A DNA stretch of 64,000 nucleotides, from the NCBI GenBank assembly GCA_965112735.1, contig OZ218955.1:3534001-3598000 (forward strand). The letters are read 5' to 3'. Origin of the DNA: Phaeosaccion multiseriatum (lineage: Eukaryota; Ochrophyta, other classes). Shown piece by piece: positions 10,833 to 23,313 of the stretch. A program made the translations under genes and the position numbers. Under the pieces are notes generated by a model. It worked only from the letters and a program-made list of their open reading frames with translations. It made no database searches and was not told where the DNA came from. The number at the start of each line of letters is the position of its first letter. Position 1 is the stretch's first letter.

Positions 10833-11394
10833 AGAGGGGGGGGGGGGCAAGCTTTAGTGACTACCCATGCCTAAGGTGTACGTAAGGTGAACCCCCCCCA
10901 TGCGATGGCCTACTCAACTCTTGGCGGCTAATATCCACCATATCTACCCTTCCGTAGTGTACTGTTTTCATTGAATTAATGTTACTATTATGGCTTCACC
11001 GAGGGAAGGAAAGTCTTCTCTTCCTTCCCATTTCAGAGAGGGCTCCTCGAGTGAGTGGGTGGGTGGGGCAGATGCATGCACACACAGATGGCAGCTGCCA
11101 AGGAGGGTGGATGCAGAAGTACGATACCAGTCACCAGCCAGCGAAAAGTTCTTTCTTTTCTGTAACTTCACTTGTCCTTCCCCGCACCCCCCCCGTGCGT
11201 ATGTGGCCTGCTCCCAGACACACGAGATGAGGGGTCGCTGCTGCTGCTGCTGCTGCTGCTGATCAGGTGCTGCTGCTGCCCTACAACAACTAAAGACGAC
11301 GACACCAACGACGACGACGACGAGCGACCACCAGCCACACCCATCTACAGATACACGCTCATGCTGTGCACCTCCAGGCCACCTCAAGTCGTGC
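10833..11394. other. Convergent 3' spacer
   Basis: Genes on both sides end here. It contains two C-tracts and G-tracts, a CTG run near 11240-11262 and a GAC/ACG-rich stretch near 11296-11325. No gene is seen. Confidence 0.6.
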
Positions 11395-12899
11395 TCACTT
11401 GCTCCCCTCCCCGACCTTCATCCTCTCAAAGTTGGAAATTGCTTCCTCCAGCGTCACCAACTGCTGCTTGGCGTCCTCCTTCTTCTTCTCATCGGCTTCT
11501 TGCACTTTGACGGGAACCTTGTCCTTGTACCCGGGTGCTGAAGTGGAGCGTACCACAGACTCCAGTTTGTCCTGAGGAGGGAGAGGGAGAGGGAGGGGGA
11601 GGGAGAGGGAGGGGGAGTGGGGGAGGGCGGAAGGTGAGGTGGAGTGCATTCTTTTGACTTATAGGGGAGGGGACGGCAGAGTGCGGGTTAGGGAGACACG
11701 AGCAGTAGGCAGCAGCAAGACGACGAAAAGAACAGAAAGGGAAGAAACCTCCTCCTCCTCCTCCTCCTCCCTTACCTGGACCTTTTCCTTCTCCTTCCCA
11801 AGCTTGGCGATCTCAGCGTCAAAGTCCACCACTCCGGTGAGGTCTAAGTACACAGACAGGTCCTTGTCAAGCACCTTCACAGAGGGGGGAGGAGGGAGAG
11901 GAGGAGGAAGGAAGGAAGGGAGGGAGGGAGGGAGGGAGGGAGGGTGGGAGGGAGAGACGGAGGGAAGGAGCAAGTGAGCACCGCAGAGGAAGAGAGATCA
12001 AGCGACAGTGATGAGAGTGAGCGAGGGAGAGGGGGAGAGGGATGGAGAACGAACGGGAAAATAGGAGAGAGGAAGGGAGAGAGAGAGAGAGAGAGAGAGC
12101 TGAGAGAAGAGAAGACAGGGAGAGAGAAGAGAGGAGTTCTGTTCCTTACCTTGACAGCGCACGCCGCAGGGCAGGTGGAGCTGTCTGACACGAAGTGCAG
12201 AGTCTTGACCTGTTGGTTATGCAGGGGGGCGAAGGTGGCGGGTGGGCTCCATCAGCAGAGCAGATGCACGAAGCAAGAAAGAAAGCCCCCCCCCCCCCCC
12301 CTCCCTCTTCCCTCCCTCCTCTCCCCTTCCACCCACGCCCCCTCCCCCCACCCCTCCAGACCCTCCCTCCCTCCCTCCCTCCATCCCTCTCCTGACCTTA
12401 GTGAGTGTGGACACGTCGCCCCCCTGCTTCTCACACACCGCAAGCACCTCCGCGTCCGTGCTGACCACAAAGACGGGCGTCTGATGCTTGGGTAGCATGT
12501 TGTAATCCTTTCGTACGCTCCTCACAGCCTTGATCACCCCCATTGTAACCGTCATATCCTCCTCCACCCCGGGGGCCGTCATGGACTCACAAGGCTCGGG
12601 GTAGGGCGCCAGCTGTTGAGAGAGGAAGGGGGGGTGGGGGGTGGGGGGGGGGGATGGCAGTGGATGGGGGGGGGGCAGGAGAGCAGGCCGGGTCATGTGG
12701 GGGTGGGGGAACCTCACTCCCTATCCTCCCCTCCCTCCATCCACTCCCCCCTCCACTCCCTCTCTCACCATGATCGACTTGGGCTCCCCCTCCCCCAAGG
12801 TACCCCTCGCGGGCAGGCGTTGCCACAACTCCTCAGTCACAAATGGCATGACGGGGTGTGCCAGCCTGAGGCCCTGCTCCAGGCACAGGTACAAGCAGC

Positions 12900-12964
<65 letters not shown>

Positions 12965-15900
12965 GTGTGTAAGTGTGTGTCGTGCATGCCTGGGCGTCAC
13001 CAAACGAACCTGACTAAGCAAACAATTCGGGCCCCCTTCCTCCCTTTCTCCCTCCCTTCCCTCCCATCCTCCCTCTCCCTCTTCCCCTCCCCCCCTCCCA
13101 TGCCAACCAACCAACCAACCAACCAACCAACCAACCAGCCAACTAACTAACTAACCTGAGCGAGCATGCGCGCCTCCTTGTTTCCCTCGCTGGTGTCAGA
13201 GATGACGGGCTTGATGAGTTCGAGGTACACATCACAGACGTCGTATAACCAAAACGAATAGATGGCCGTCGTCAAGTTGCCAAACTCGAAGTTCTGGAGA
13301 GGGAGGGGGGAGGAGGAAACATAAAAGCAACAAGTAGCAGCAGAAATGAGTTGAGCGACAGTCAACCCGAAGGCTTCGCCAGAGGGGCTATGGGACGGAG
13401 GGGCTATGGGACGGAGGCTGGACACGGCCGAATGCTCCCTCCTCCCCACACTCTCTCTCTCTCCTTTATCATATCAACCCACCTCTAGAGACTTGCAACA
13501 CTCGCTCACAGCCGCGTTGAGCCTGGACAGCACCCATCTATCCCGGGGGGCCAAAGCCTCCGACGACGAGATACGCTCCCCTAAGTCAAGGGAGATGGAC
13601 AGGTCGGTGATGTAGGTGAGGGCAAACCGCGTGGCGTTCCAGAGCTTGTTGCAGAAGTTGCGGTACCCCACAAGGCGCTTCGTGTCAAGGTTGATGTCTC
13701 GGCCCTAGTTGTTGTGTGGGGCAGGGTGGGAAGGGAGGGAGGGAGGGAGGGAGGGAGTCTTAGAATGAGGTTGTGCTGTACTGCAATGTGCTAAGCTACG
13801 CATACATTGTGCCGTGCGTACGCAGCTTTGTCATTCATTCACTCCCTCATTTATCACTCCCTCCCTCCCTCCCTCCCTCCGTCCCTCCCCTTCCCTCCCT
13901 CCCTCCCTCCCTCACCTGAACCGTATAAGCAAGCAACCCGAAGCGCAGAGCGTCCGCCCCACACTCGGGAATGCCCTCCGGGAAGTCAGCAAGGAGGGTC
14001 GCTTTGGCCTGCTTGATCTCCTTGGGGGGGAGATTGCCCTCCTCCACCTTGCGCACGAGGGTTTCCAAGCTGGGGTAGTGGTGGTGGGGAGTGTGTTGGG
14101 GGAGGGGGTGGTGCGTCTTGCGTAAGACCGACTGCCATTTGTGACTGCCTGCCTCTGTGACTTCCTGCCCGTATGCCCACATGCCTACCGATAAGCCTAC
14201 ATACCCATATGCCTGCCTGCCCATATGCGTGTGACCGACTGCCATCTGTGACTCCCTTACCTGCATCCGTTGGTGACCTCGAGGGGGTCAATGACGTTCC
14301 CCAGACTCTTGCTCATCTTCCTCCCGTGAGAGTCGCGCACCATGGCGTGCAGATACACCGTGTGGAACGGCAGCTGAGGGTTGTAAGAGGTGTCAGGACA
14401 GAGAGAAGGTGTCAGGACAGAAGGTGTCTGGTAGGCCATGTGGAACGGCAGCTGAGGGGTGTCAGGGGTGTCAGGACAGAGAGGGAGAGTGCTAGGACAG
14501 CTAGTGTCAGGACAGAGAGAGAGAGTCAGGAGGGACAGATGGTGATTCTTCCCTTCCGTTCCCTTCCATTCCCTTCCTCTACCTCCTCACCCACCCACCC
14601 ACCCACCATTCTCTCCTCCCTTCCACCCACCCACTGACTTACTACCTACCTGCCCCGTGAGCTGCAGCCCCATCATGACCATCCTCGCCACCCAAAAGAA
14701 GAGGATGTCCAAGCCCGTCTCAAGCAGGGAGGTGGGGTAGAAAGCCTTGAGGTCCTCCGTCTCATTCGGCCATCCGAACACGCTGCATGGATGGATGGGG
14801 GGGACGGGGTGGAGGTAGAGGGCGAAAGGGAAGGGAAGGACAAAAAGAGGGGAGTAAGAGAGAGGGACAAGCGCCAGAGACGGGATCAGTGAGAGAGGGC
14901 GAGAGAGAGAGAGAGAGAGGGAGAGAAAGAGGGAGAAAGGGGGAGAGAGATAAAAGAAGGAAGACAAGAGAGGCAAAGGGGTTGTGGGCAGGGAGAAAGG
15001 CCCACAACCCCCTGGGGAGAGGCCACCCCAGCCCAGCACTGACCTGAATGGGAAGAGTCCTGATGAGAACCACGTGTCCAGCACATCAGGGTCTCTCTCG
15101 ATGGTCACTTCACTCTCGGGCATGTCCAGCAGGGCTGCTGCTTTCGTCAGCGCCTCGGCCTCACTGCGAGCCACCACCCATCGCTCCTTGTACGAAGCGT
15201 CTGCCATGTCAATGCTCTCCCCCTTCTTGCGACAGAAATAGGCCGGGATGCGATGTCCCCACCACAGCTGCCTCGACACGCACCAGTCCTGGGCGTCATC
15301 TAACCAACGATACCACGTCTTCTCATGGAAGGCTGGCACGAGCTTGAGCGATCCATCCTTCACGGCGTCGACGGCCTGCTTAGCCATGGAGGTGCAGCGC
15401 ACGTACCATTGGGGCGTGACGTAGGGTTCGATGACGTCACCTGAGCGGCTGCAGATGCCGAGTCTCATCTGTCGGGGGGGAGGGGGGGAGAGAGGGGGAG
15501 GGGAAGGAGGGAGGGAGGGATAGTGTTGAGGACGAGTGGGCACACAGTGTGAGTGTAGGTGCTGGGCCTTGACCCATATGCCTACAGTAGGCGAGAGCAT
15601 GTGAGAATGAGGGTGAGTGTCATGGCCGTAGCCCAAGTTGACCCATATGCCTACGTACCTTATTGGGCTCCTTGCCCTTGAGCAGTCCCTTGGCGTCGAG
15701 GGCGGCTTCGATGGCGATGCGTGCGTCGTATCGCATCATACCCTGAGAGGGAATGGAGCATAGTAGAGGCATACGAGAACGATGAGAATGTGGGGAGAGT
15801 GCATAGCAGGCATCAAAAATGTGGGAGGGATTGGAACATAGGCGTCCCTAACCAACCAATCAACCAGCCAACCAACCAACCAACATACTCCCAACCAGCA

Positions 15901-17020
15901 CTACCTAGACCCCAATCAGCAGTACCTCAATCCCCATCCAGACCCCCAACCAGACCCCCAACCACACTCACCTCGAACTCCCCGCAGAGGTCGTTCATGG
16001 CTCCATCAGGCCTGAGAATGGTGATGAATTCAAGCCCGTGCCTCTTACCACACTCGTAATCATTGGGGTCGTGGGCAGGGGTGATCTTGACGGCTCCGGT
16101 ACCGAAGGTCATGTCCACAAGGACCGGGTCGAGAACGATCGGGATGCGGCGGCTGTTGAAGGGATGCACCACGAACTTGCTGTTGGAGGGGAGTTGAGGG
16201 AGGGGGGAGAAAGGAGGACACAGAGCATGATGGCAGATATGTGGCGTCAGAGGCTGTAGAGGGACAACGCCAGCGACACACTCAACTCTGCACTCACGCA
16301 CATAAAAAAACTTCCAATCATCCAATCGACCAGGCCAACGTGCAAATATCCAATCATGTCTCTTCCTGTAGTACGAGTCCTTCCTTCCTTACACTTACCC
16401 AATACCCAAGACCCTCCCTCCCCCTCTCCCTCCCTCTCTCTCCCTCCCCCTCTCTCTCCCCCTCCCTCCCTCCCTCCCTCTCTCCCTCTCTCTCTTCCTC
16501 CCTCCCTCCCTCTCTCTCCCTCACCCGTGCAAGTGCGTGTATCGCTTGTCCTCCGGGTGCACCGCCACAGCCGTGTCCCCGAGCATTGTCTCCAACCGAG
16601 TCGTCGCCACCTGTAACACCTCCCCGTCCTCCGACCCCTCCACGGGGTAGGCAAAATGTGTCAAGGTGCCAAACTCGTACTTTGCCCTCTTGGTGTGGCC
16701 TGGGACGGCAATCTTGGTGGGGACGTCGAGCTCCAGAAAGTCCACCTGCGGAGAGAGTGAGAGGTAAAGGAAGTGAGAGGGAGAGGGGAAAGTACGAGAG
16801 AAGAGGGAAAAGTAAGAGAGGCATATTCAGCGTAGACAGCCGACACCTCTCTATCTGCTTGCCTAGACTGACATCTCTTTATACATCTTTCGGTCGTCTT
16901 TCTATCGTTGATCTCCTGTGGCACGACTCCATCCACTCTGATACGTATCTCTCAACACGCCTCTCTCCACTGTGACTGTCATACATGTCTTCACACACAC
17001 ACACACACCCACACACACAT

Positions 17021-17066
<46 letters not shown>

Positions 17067-18909
17067 ACACACCCACACACATACACCTACCTCAATGTCT
17101 GAAATGGCCGACTTAAGAGCACATGACCAATTCACGAGACGGGTGTCACGGTACAGCAGTCCGGCGTCGTGAAACCGCACAAAGGCTTCTGTAACCGCCG
17201 TGCTGAGGTTGGCATCCATTGTAAAAGCCTCTCTGGACCAGTCCACCGAAGAGCCCATCTGCCGGATCTGATTGGTGATCCTCCCTCCATACTCCTCCTT
17301 CCACTTCCACACCCGGGCTGTGAACTCCTCCCTCCCGAGGTCGTGCCGACTAAGTCCTTCCTCCTTTTTGAGCTTCTTCTCCACCACAGATTGGGTAGCG
17401 ATGCCGGCGTGGTCGGTGCCCGGAACGTAGAGGGTGGGCTCCCCCTTCATCCGGTGCCATCGCGTGAGGGTGTCTTCGATGGCCGCTGTGAGGGCGTGCC
17501 CCAGGTGCAAGCTACCTGGAGAACGAGGAGGGAGAGGAGAGAGAGGAGGAGAAGGAGGAGGAGGACGAGGAGGAAGAGGAGGAGGACGAGGAGGGCGAGG
17601 AGGAGGAGGAGCAAGAGGAGGAGGAGGAGGAGGGGGAGGAGGAGGAGGAGCACAAGGAGGACGAGGAGGGAGAGGAGAGAGAGGGGGGTTGGGCGAGAGG
17701 TGAGAGGGGTGGGGTGAGACGAGAGGTGATAGAGGGGAGAGGTGATAGAGGGGAGAGGGGAGCAAGAGGCGAGGCGCGTGATGGGAAGGAGCGTAAACAA
17801 CCATCCCCAAGTCCCTCCCCCACCCACCCAAACCACCCACCTGTGACATTGGGAGGGGGGATGACCATGACAAACTTCTTGTCAGCAGGCACCCCCATGG
17901 CCTTGGCAGCATCTGCCCCGTAGAAACCCTCCTTCTCCCACCACTCCTGCCACGCTGCCTCCACGAACTTTGGCTGGTAAGCATCGGGCATTTCGCACGC
18001 TGTGTCCTTGCGGGCACCGTCTTTGGGACCCTGTGAGGAGTGAAAGGGCGAAAGGCAGGTATGCACTGGCGTCAAAAATAGTAGGAGCAGTAGCCGCAGC
18101 AGCAGTAGAAAGAGTAAGAAGAGGATAGAAGCCATCGTGTTCAGAGCGACAAAGCACAGCGCCTGGTCGGTCCACTGGTGGAAAGGGAAAGGTATGCAAA
18201 GACTACTTTACAACTTGCAAAGGGTTTTGACATGCTCAGGTCTTGGACCTCTCATAGCTCGGACCAGAGCAGATGAGAACAGTCCAGTCTCGCTTGCCGG
18301 AAAGGGAAAGGTCTGCAAAGACTACTTTACAACTTGCAAAGGGCCTTGACATGCTCAGGTCTCTTGGAACTCTCATAGCTCGGACCAGAGCAGATGAGAA
18401 CGGTCCAGTCTCGCTGGCCTTTGCTCGACCGGGCGACTACTCGAAAGTAAGGGCTGATCGAAGAGCAGCACAGCATGGATTTGCGGGCGGGCTTCCTCCC
18501 ACATCACCCCGCACCTTCCCTCAGAACGACGCTGCCTACATGTTTTACTGTCTATTTAGCTATTATGTCTGTGAAGCACATGGTATCGTCGCCCTTCCCC
18601 ACTCACCTCATACTCCCACTTCTTCTCCTCCTTCTTTTCCTTCTTGGGCTTCTTCTCCTTCTTCTCGCCCGTCGCCTCTGGTTTCGGCTCCTTCTTCTTC
18701 TTCCCTTTCATCTTGGCGAGCTTCTTTAGCCGACTCTTGGAAATGGGATTTCCATCCTCGTCCAAGATCACCTCTGCGGCTGGTGCGGCTGCGGCTGCTC
18801 CCTCTGCTGCTGCTCCTCCTTCTGGTGCTGGTGCAGTCTTCATCTCCGCAACTTCCTCTCCTGCAGGAGCCTCCTGCTGCTGTGTCTCGGGGGAAGCTTC
18901 GGTAGCCAT
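11395..18909 (-). CDS. VARS: Valyl-tRNA synthetase, cytosolic eukaryotic type
   Basis: Seventeen exons join in phase to 1099 residues: 18909-18607, 18030-17841, 17515-17091, 16745-16525, 16179-15972, 15742-15659, 15468-15044, 14782-14650, 14373-14261, 14069-13916, 13704-13483, 13293-13156, 12900-12769, 12612-12397, 12209-12150, 11874-11776, 11571-11395. It charges tRNA-Val with valine. The class I signature HLGH is at residues 168-171 and KMSKS at 682-686. The valine editing (CP1) domain lies in between, including [12 protein letters not shown] and HGKFVVHPF. The anticodon-binding domain follows ([14 protein letters not shown]), then a C-terminal coiled coil. The N-terminus is a Lys/Glu-rich extension typical of eukaryotic enzymes. 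The frame is open upstream of the chosen ATG to about 19044, so a 45-residue longer start, possibly for organelle import, is possible. Introns carry large microsatellites. Confidence 0.96.
12901..12970 (+). repeat. (GT)n microsatellite in VARS intron 12
   Basis: About 30 GT units sit directly next to the acceptor of exon 13; on the coding strand this is a CA run ending CACAG. Confidence 0.9.
13104..13157 (+). repeat. (CCAA)n/(CTAA)n tetranucleotide run at the VARS exon 12 donor
   Basis: A CCAA run passes into ACTA/CTAA repeats and ends at the exon 12 donor (GTTAGTTAG on the coding strand), so the repeat supplies the intron's 5' end. Confidence 0.8.
14358..14530 (-). repeat. Duplicated exon 9 acceptor region and GTGTCAGGACA repeats in VARS
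   Basis: The sequence TGTGGAACGGCAGCTGAGGG at the true exon 9 acceptor (14361-14380) recurs within the upstream intron at about 14439-14458. Both copies are followed by GTGTCAGGACAGAG units, which repeat several more times to about 14520. The second copy is a potential decoy acceptor. Confidence 0.8.
16990..17083 (+). repeat. (CA)n-rich microsatellite in VARS intron 3
   Basis: CA repeats with CCCA interruptions lie beside the exon 3 donor. Confidence 0.85.
17520..17690 (+). repeat. (GGA)n-rich purine tract in VARS intron 2
   Basis: Imperfect GGA/GAGGAC repeats about 170 bp long flank the exon 3 acceptor. On the coding strand they form an extreme pyrimidine tract. Confidence 0.8.
18182..18420 (+). 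repeat. 119-bp tandem duplication in VARS intron 1
   Basis: Two copies of an approximately 119-bp unit (18182-18300 and 18301-18420) both begin AAAGGGAAAGGT and both end near CAGTCTCGCT. They differ at only a few positions, so the event looks recent. Confidence 0.85.
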
Positions 18910-19153
18910 CTCTACACACCGCTTGGAGCCTTGCTCCACAAAGAGCATTATCGCTGGCCTGCCTGTATGCTGCCAAATAAATCCTGACACCTCGTTATAT
19001 TCCACTTTGGCGCCCTCACCACCACCCCAGCTTCTTTGGGCCATTTAAGACGCTCTTGAGCTATTTACACAACAGGACCTTGTGGTCATAGACAGGAGAT
19101 CTAACTCTTGTTCCAGCGGCTGCCGAAGTTGCTGAAGACACGGTCCTGGGACC
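18910..19153. promoter_or_regulatory. Divergent promoter region between VARS and the RlmI-like gene
   Basis: Only 244 bp separate the two start codons. If the longer VARS start at about 19044 is used, the gap is near 110 bp. No clear TATA box is visible. Both products serve translation, so shared control is plausible but is inference. Confidence 0.55.
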
Positions 19154-20161
19154 ATGAGACTTGGGGCAGCAGCCATGCTGATTGCTCTCCTGCCCAGGCA
19201 GAGTTGCCGCGGCTTTGCTTTCGTCGGGCTACGAAGTGGCGGTGTTAGAAGCAGCACTAGTAGAAGTAGTGCTGGCGCGGAGGGGGGGGGACGGAGGAGC
19301 ATGCGAAGGAGCGCAGCAGCTGCAGCAGCCGAGGTGCAAAGGAAGCCCATCAACGCTGGTTCCAGGCAAGCGGCAGGGCCAGCAGGACCCATGGCCCGTG
19401 TCACCATCAGAAAGGGCAAGGCTCGCTTGTTCAAGGAAGGAAACCCGCTGGTGAGTGAGTCTCGAGCTCGTCTACCGAGTGGTGCTGGCGTCCTGGCATC
19501 GGGGGCAGGGGCGGGCGGGCGGGCGGTGTGAGGAGAGGGAAGCAGGCACGCACCACACGAGAGGATAGATAAAGCCAACGACCCAACACAATGGGTGCTC
19601 ATGTTACTCTCCTCCTCCTCGTCTTCGGTTGTCGTCGTCGTCCTCGTCCTCCTCTCTCTCTCTTGTTGACTAAGGTGTACGGAGGGGCCGTCAGCAGTGT
19701 CTTTGGCGATCCGCAGCCAGGAGATGCCGTTGACGTCGTGGACAACACCGGCAAGTTCATGGGCTGGGGCGTGTTCAACCCCTTCTCCATGTATAGAGTA
19801 AGAATCCTGGCCCTTGACGGTAAGACATGCAAGAAAGACATGGTGTGATGCAATCGTTGGTCGATGGGTAGCGAGACAAGGACGACGAGGAGGAGGAGGA
19901 GGAGGAGGAGGAGAAGAAGTAGGGGATAGGGAAGTTGATGACGTTTGTTACTGTCGTCTCGACGTTTGTTCGTCTCGCCTTTTCTCACTCGGCTTCTGCC
20001 TCCTCCTCCTCCTCCTCCTCCTCCTCCTCCTCCTCCTCCTCCTCCTCCTCCTCCTCCTCCTCCTCCTCCTCCTCCTCCTCTTCCTCCTCCTCCTCCTCCT
20101 CCTCCTCCTCCTCCTCCTTCTCCTCCTCCTCCTCCTCCTCTTCTTCCTCCTCCTCATCCTC

Positions 20162-20192
<31 letters not shown>

Positions 20193-23100
20193 TCCCCCTC
20201 CCTCTCCTCCTCCTCCTCCTCCTCCAAATCCTCCTGCTCCTTGTGGAATACAGGAAATAAGTGTGCAAAAAGTCGCGATATGGAGCAGGTCCTGGAGAGC
20301 AGGTGAGGGGATGCGGTAGTCCGCGCTCTTCTTCCTCTCGGGGCAATCGCCTCTCCTCTCAGGACTTTCTCAAATTGCCTCCTCCTCCTCCTCCTCCTCC
20401 TCCTCCTCCTCCTCCTCCCTGTTTAGCGTTTTTTCCCTTTTGGCACGTAATGGCGAGATCCTGTGCGACCTCAATTTCCAGTTTTCAGTTCAAAAGTGAG
20501 GACACCATAAATGCCCGACCTCCTCCGCCCTGCCTCACATCCGCTGCCATCCGCTGCCATCCGCTGCCACTCGCATCACACTTCCATCCCCACCCGCCTA
20601 CCCACCTCTGACCCCCGCACCCTCCGTCCCCCCCCCCCTCACTCCCACATCTTACCCCATTTTGCTGTGGCCTCTCTAGAATGACAAGAGCCGTGGCTTC
20701 TCGAGCGGCCGTAGGCATCCCCTCGAAGGAGACAGATGCATATCGACTCATCAATGGCGAAGGAGACCTCCTCAGCGGCCTCATCATCGATGTGTACGGT
20801 GAGTGAGTCCACTCCCACACCACTCCCACACCGAAAGTGGACAAAGGCTCTGTGGAACCTCGAAGCTTTCCTCCTCCTATCTCTGCTGATGCTACCTCTA
20901 CTGCTCCCCCCCCCTCCTCCTCCACAACATCTTATCCACTCCAACTTGGATGGGTTGGCAATGCACTTTCAAAGGTGATGTGGCCGTGGTGTCATCGGTA
21001 GCGCTGTGGGTGGAGGTGCACAGAGAGACGGTTACAAATGTAGTCAGGAGAGTTCTCGGGGCAGCGAGGGGAGAAGGGGGCGAGGAGAGCGTAGAGGTAG
21101 TGTGGAGAAGGAACGACGGCTGGCTGCAGCAGGATGGCTGGAAGAGCGAGAAGGTGCTGGCCAAGGAGGCTGCCCTGGCCAAGGCGGAGAAAGGCGGTGA
21201 TGAAGAGGAGGAGGAGGTGGAAGAGGATTTTTATAAGGGAGTGGAAGTGGATAACTTTGAACACAACTTTTACGACGATGAAGACAAAGAGGACAAGGGC
21301 AAGGAGGATGAGGAGAGGAAGGAGGGCAAAGAAGAGGTGACGAACGAAGAGTCAGCAGCCGATGTTGTTGCTGAAGTGGTCGAAGAGGCAGCGGAGACAG
21401 CAGCTCCAGTTCCGGTGGTGAACAACAAGCCCTATGTGCCTGACGAGACGCCACCCTTCCCCATCCACGAGCTGGGCCTCGAGTACCTTGTGCAGCCTCG
21501 TTTCGGGCAGAAGACGGGGTTCTACTGCGATCAGAGGGACAATAGAGAGTTAGTGAGGAGCCTCAGCGCGGGCAAGCGTGTCCTGGACGTGTGCTGCTTT
21601 AGCGGGGGCTTCTCGCTCAATGCTGCCAAGGGCGGTGCCACAGAGGTGCGATCGAAACACGGCTCTAGAGAGAGGGAGAGGAGGGGAAGGAGAGAGGGAG
21701 AGGAGGGGAGAGGGGGGGAGGGAGAGAGATAGTTGTGCGCACCTCTCTTTCCATTTCAGCTGTGACCGTTGTCGGCGGGTGGGCTGGTTCTTCTCTCGAT
21801 ACGTTCAGTCAGTCACATCTGCTATTGTGCCCGCCTCTTCTCGAACTCAACTCTTCTCTATCATGCTCTGTCTCTCACCGTCTCTCTTCTCCCTCTTGTC
21901 TCTCTTCCTCTCCCTCACTACCTCTCTCTCTCCCTCCTCCCCCTCCTCCCACTCTCCACTCTCCTCTCACTCCATCAGGTGGTGGCTGTGGACTCATCCA
22001 CCGCTGCGCTTGAGGCGGGGGAGCTCAACGCAGAGAGGAACGGCCTCTCGGACAAGATCACTTGGGTCAAGGCCGACGCTCTCAAGTACCTGCAAGAGGC
22101 GGCAGGCACGCAGGCTGACAAGTTCGACATTGGTACGTGGGTAGGGGGGGGAGAGGGAGAGGGTAGGGCAGGGGAGGGGAGGGGGAAGGAGAGGGTAGCG
22201 TAGGGTAGGAGGGGAGAGACCGAGGGAGGGGTTGGGGGTGAGTTTGGTCAAGCGCAGCTGCTGCTCTGCTCTGCGCTTGAGTTACTCGTGTGACAGTGGA
22301 AAGGAAGTTCTGGCAGCGAGACGACTGACCGATTGACCGATGTCGACTGTGCTCTGCTGGGCGTCCCTACGCCCTCTCCCTCGCACCGACACACAGAGCG
22401 CTACCGTTGTGTGTATGTCTTCAGCAGACCCTGTCGCTGACCCTGACCCTGTCCCCGGCCCCGCTGTTGCCTTTGCCCCTGTGCCCCTATCTCCAACCCT
22501 GACCCTGCCCTCGCCCGGGCTCCTGGTGCCTCTCTCTTTCAGTGTGCCTGGACCCCCCAAAGCTCGCCCCCAACAAGAAGGCTTTGCCCAAGGCCACGAT
22601 CAGATACAGGTGAGAGAACAGATGAACTAGCGGCAGCAGCACTAGCACTAGCAGTGACAGCAGCACTAGCACTAGCTGTACTAGCAGTGGCAGCAGCAGC
22701 AGTACGACCTGCCTACCTACCTACCTACCTACCTACCTACCCTCCTAACCCTACGCAACTGCGTGTCATGGATACATTCATTGACTTAGGCGCTTGAACG
22801 CCGGTGCGCTGGAGGCAGTGAAGCCTGGAGGCATGCTCCTCACCTTCACATGCTCGGCGGCCATGACGAGGGAGGGAGACTTCGTAAGAATGGTGCAGGA
22901 GGCCGCGCAGCAGGTGGGTGGGGGTGTGAGGGTTTGGATAGGGGTATGGGTGGGGGTGTGAGGGTTTGGATAGGGGTATGGGTGGGTGCGTGAGGGTTTG
23001 GATAGGGGTATGGGTGGGGGCGTGAGGCCTCGCGCGCTCTCTGTCTGTCTGTGTGTGTGTGTGTGGGGGGGGGGGGGGGGTGCGTGAGGGATTGGATGGG

Positions 23101-23313
23101 GCCTGCTCTCCCTCCGTGTACGTCCGTCTCTCTCTCTTTCACACACACACACACACACACGCTGTCTCTCTCTTCCCCTCTCTCTTCCTCCGACTGCAGG
23201 TGGGGCGTTCTGTAACGCTCCTGAAGCAGGTGGGGGCGGCGTCCGATCACGTCATTAGTCCGGCCTACAGGGACGGCACCTACCTCAGTGGCGCCTTGTT
23301 CTTCGTAGAGTAG
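19154..23313 (+). CDS. RlmI-like PUA/SAM-dependent rRNA (cytosine) methyltransferase, probably plastid-targeted
   Basis: Nine exons fit in phase to 579 residues: 19154-19450, 19675-19819, 20254-20302 (a 49-nt microexon), 20680-20798, 20975-21645, 21979-22132, 22543-22609, 22790-22913, 23200-23313. A PUA-like domain (about 84-148: [20 protein letters not shown]) precedes the family marker [20 protein letters not shown]. The SAM-binding motif is [11 protein letters not shown] (about 406-416), followed by VVAVDSS and the catalytic-region motif LDPPK (481-485). Bacterial RlmI makes m5C1962 in 23S rRNA. The N-terminus has a hydrophobic signal ending RGFAFVG, like stramenopile plastid presequences, so the target is probably plastid rRNA (inference). 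An Asp/Glu/Lys-rich insertion of about 80 residues interrupts the fold before the SAM domain. Confidence 0.88.
19997..20225 (+). repeat. (TCC)n microsatellite in intron 2 of the RlmI-like gene
   Basis: Nearly pure CTC/TCC triplets run for about 230 bp and are followed at once by the 49-nt microexon. A shorter run of the same triplet lies at about 20379-20418 in the next intron. Confidence 0.95.
22914..23030 (+). repeat. About 31-bp minisatellite in intron 8 of the RlmI-like gene
   Basis: Three to four units contain GTGAGGGTTTGGATAGGGGT and a GGGTGGGG block. The array starts at the intron's donor site, so each unit also holds a donor-like GTGAGG. Confidence 0.8.

Noticed and set aside
19814-20346. 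Long poly-Leu, poly-Ser, poly-Pro or poly-Arg/Glu frames
   Set aside because: They are translations of the (TCC)n array, which lies in an intron of the RlmI-like gene.
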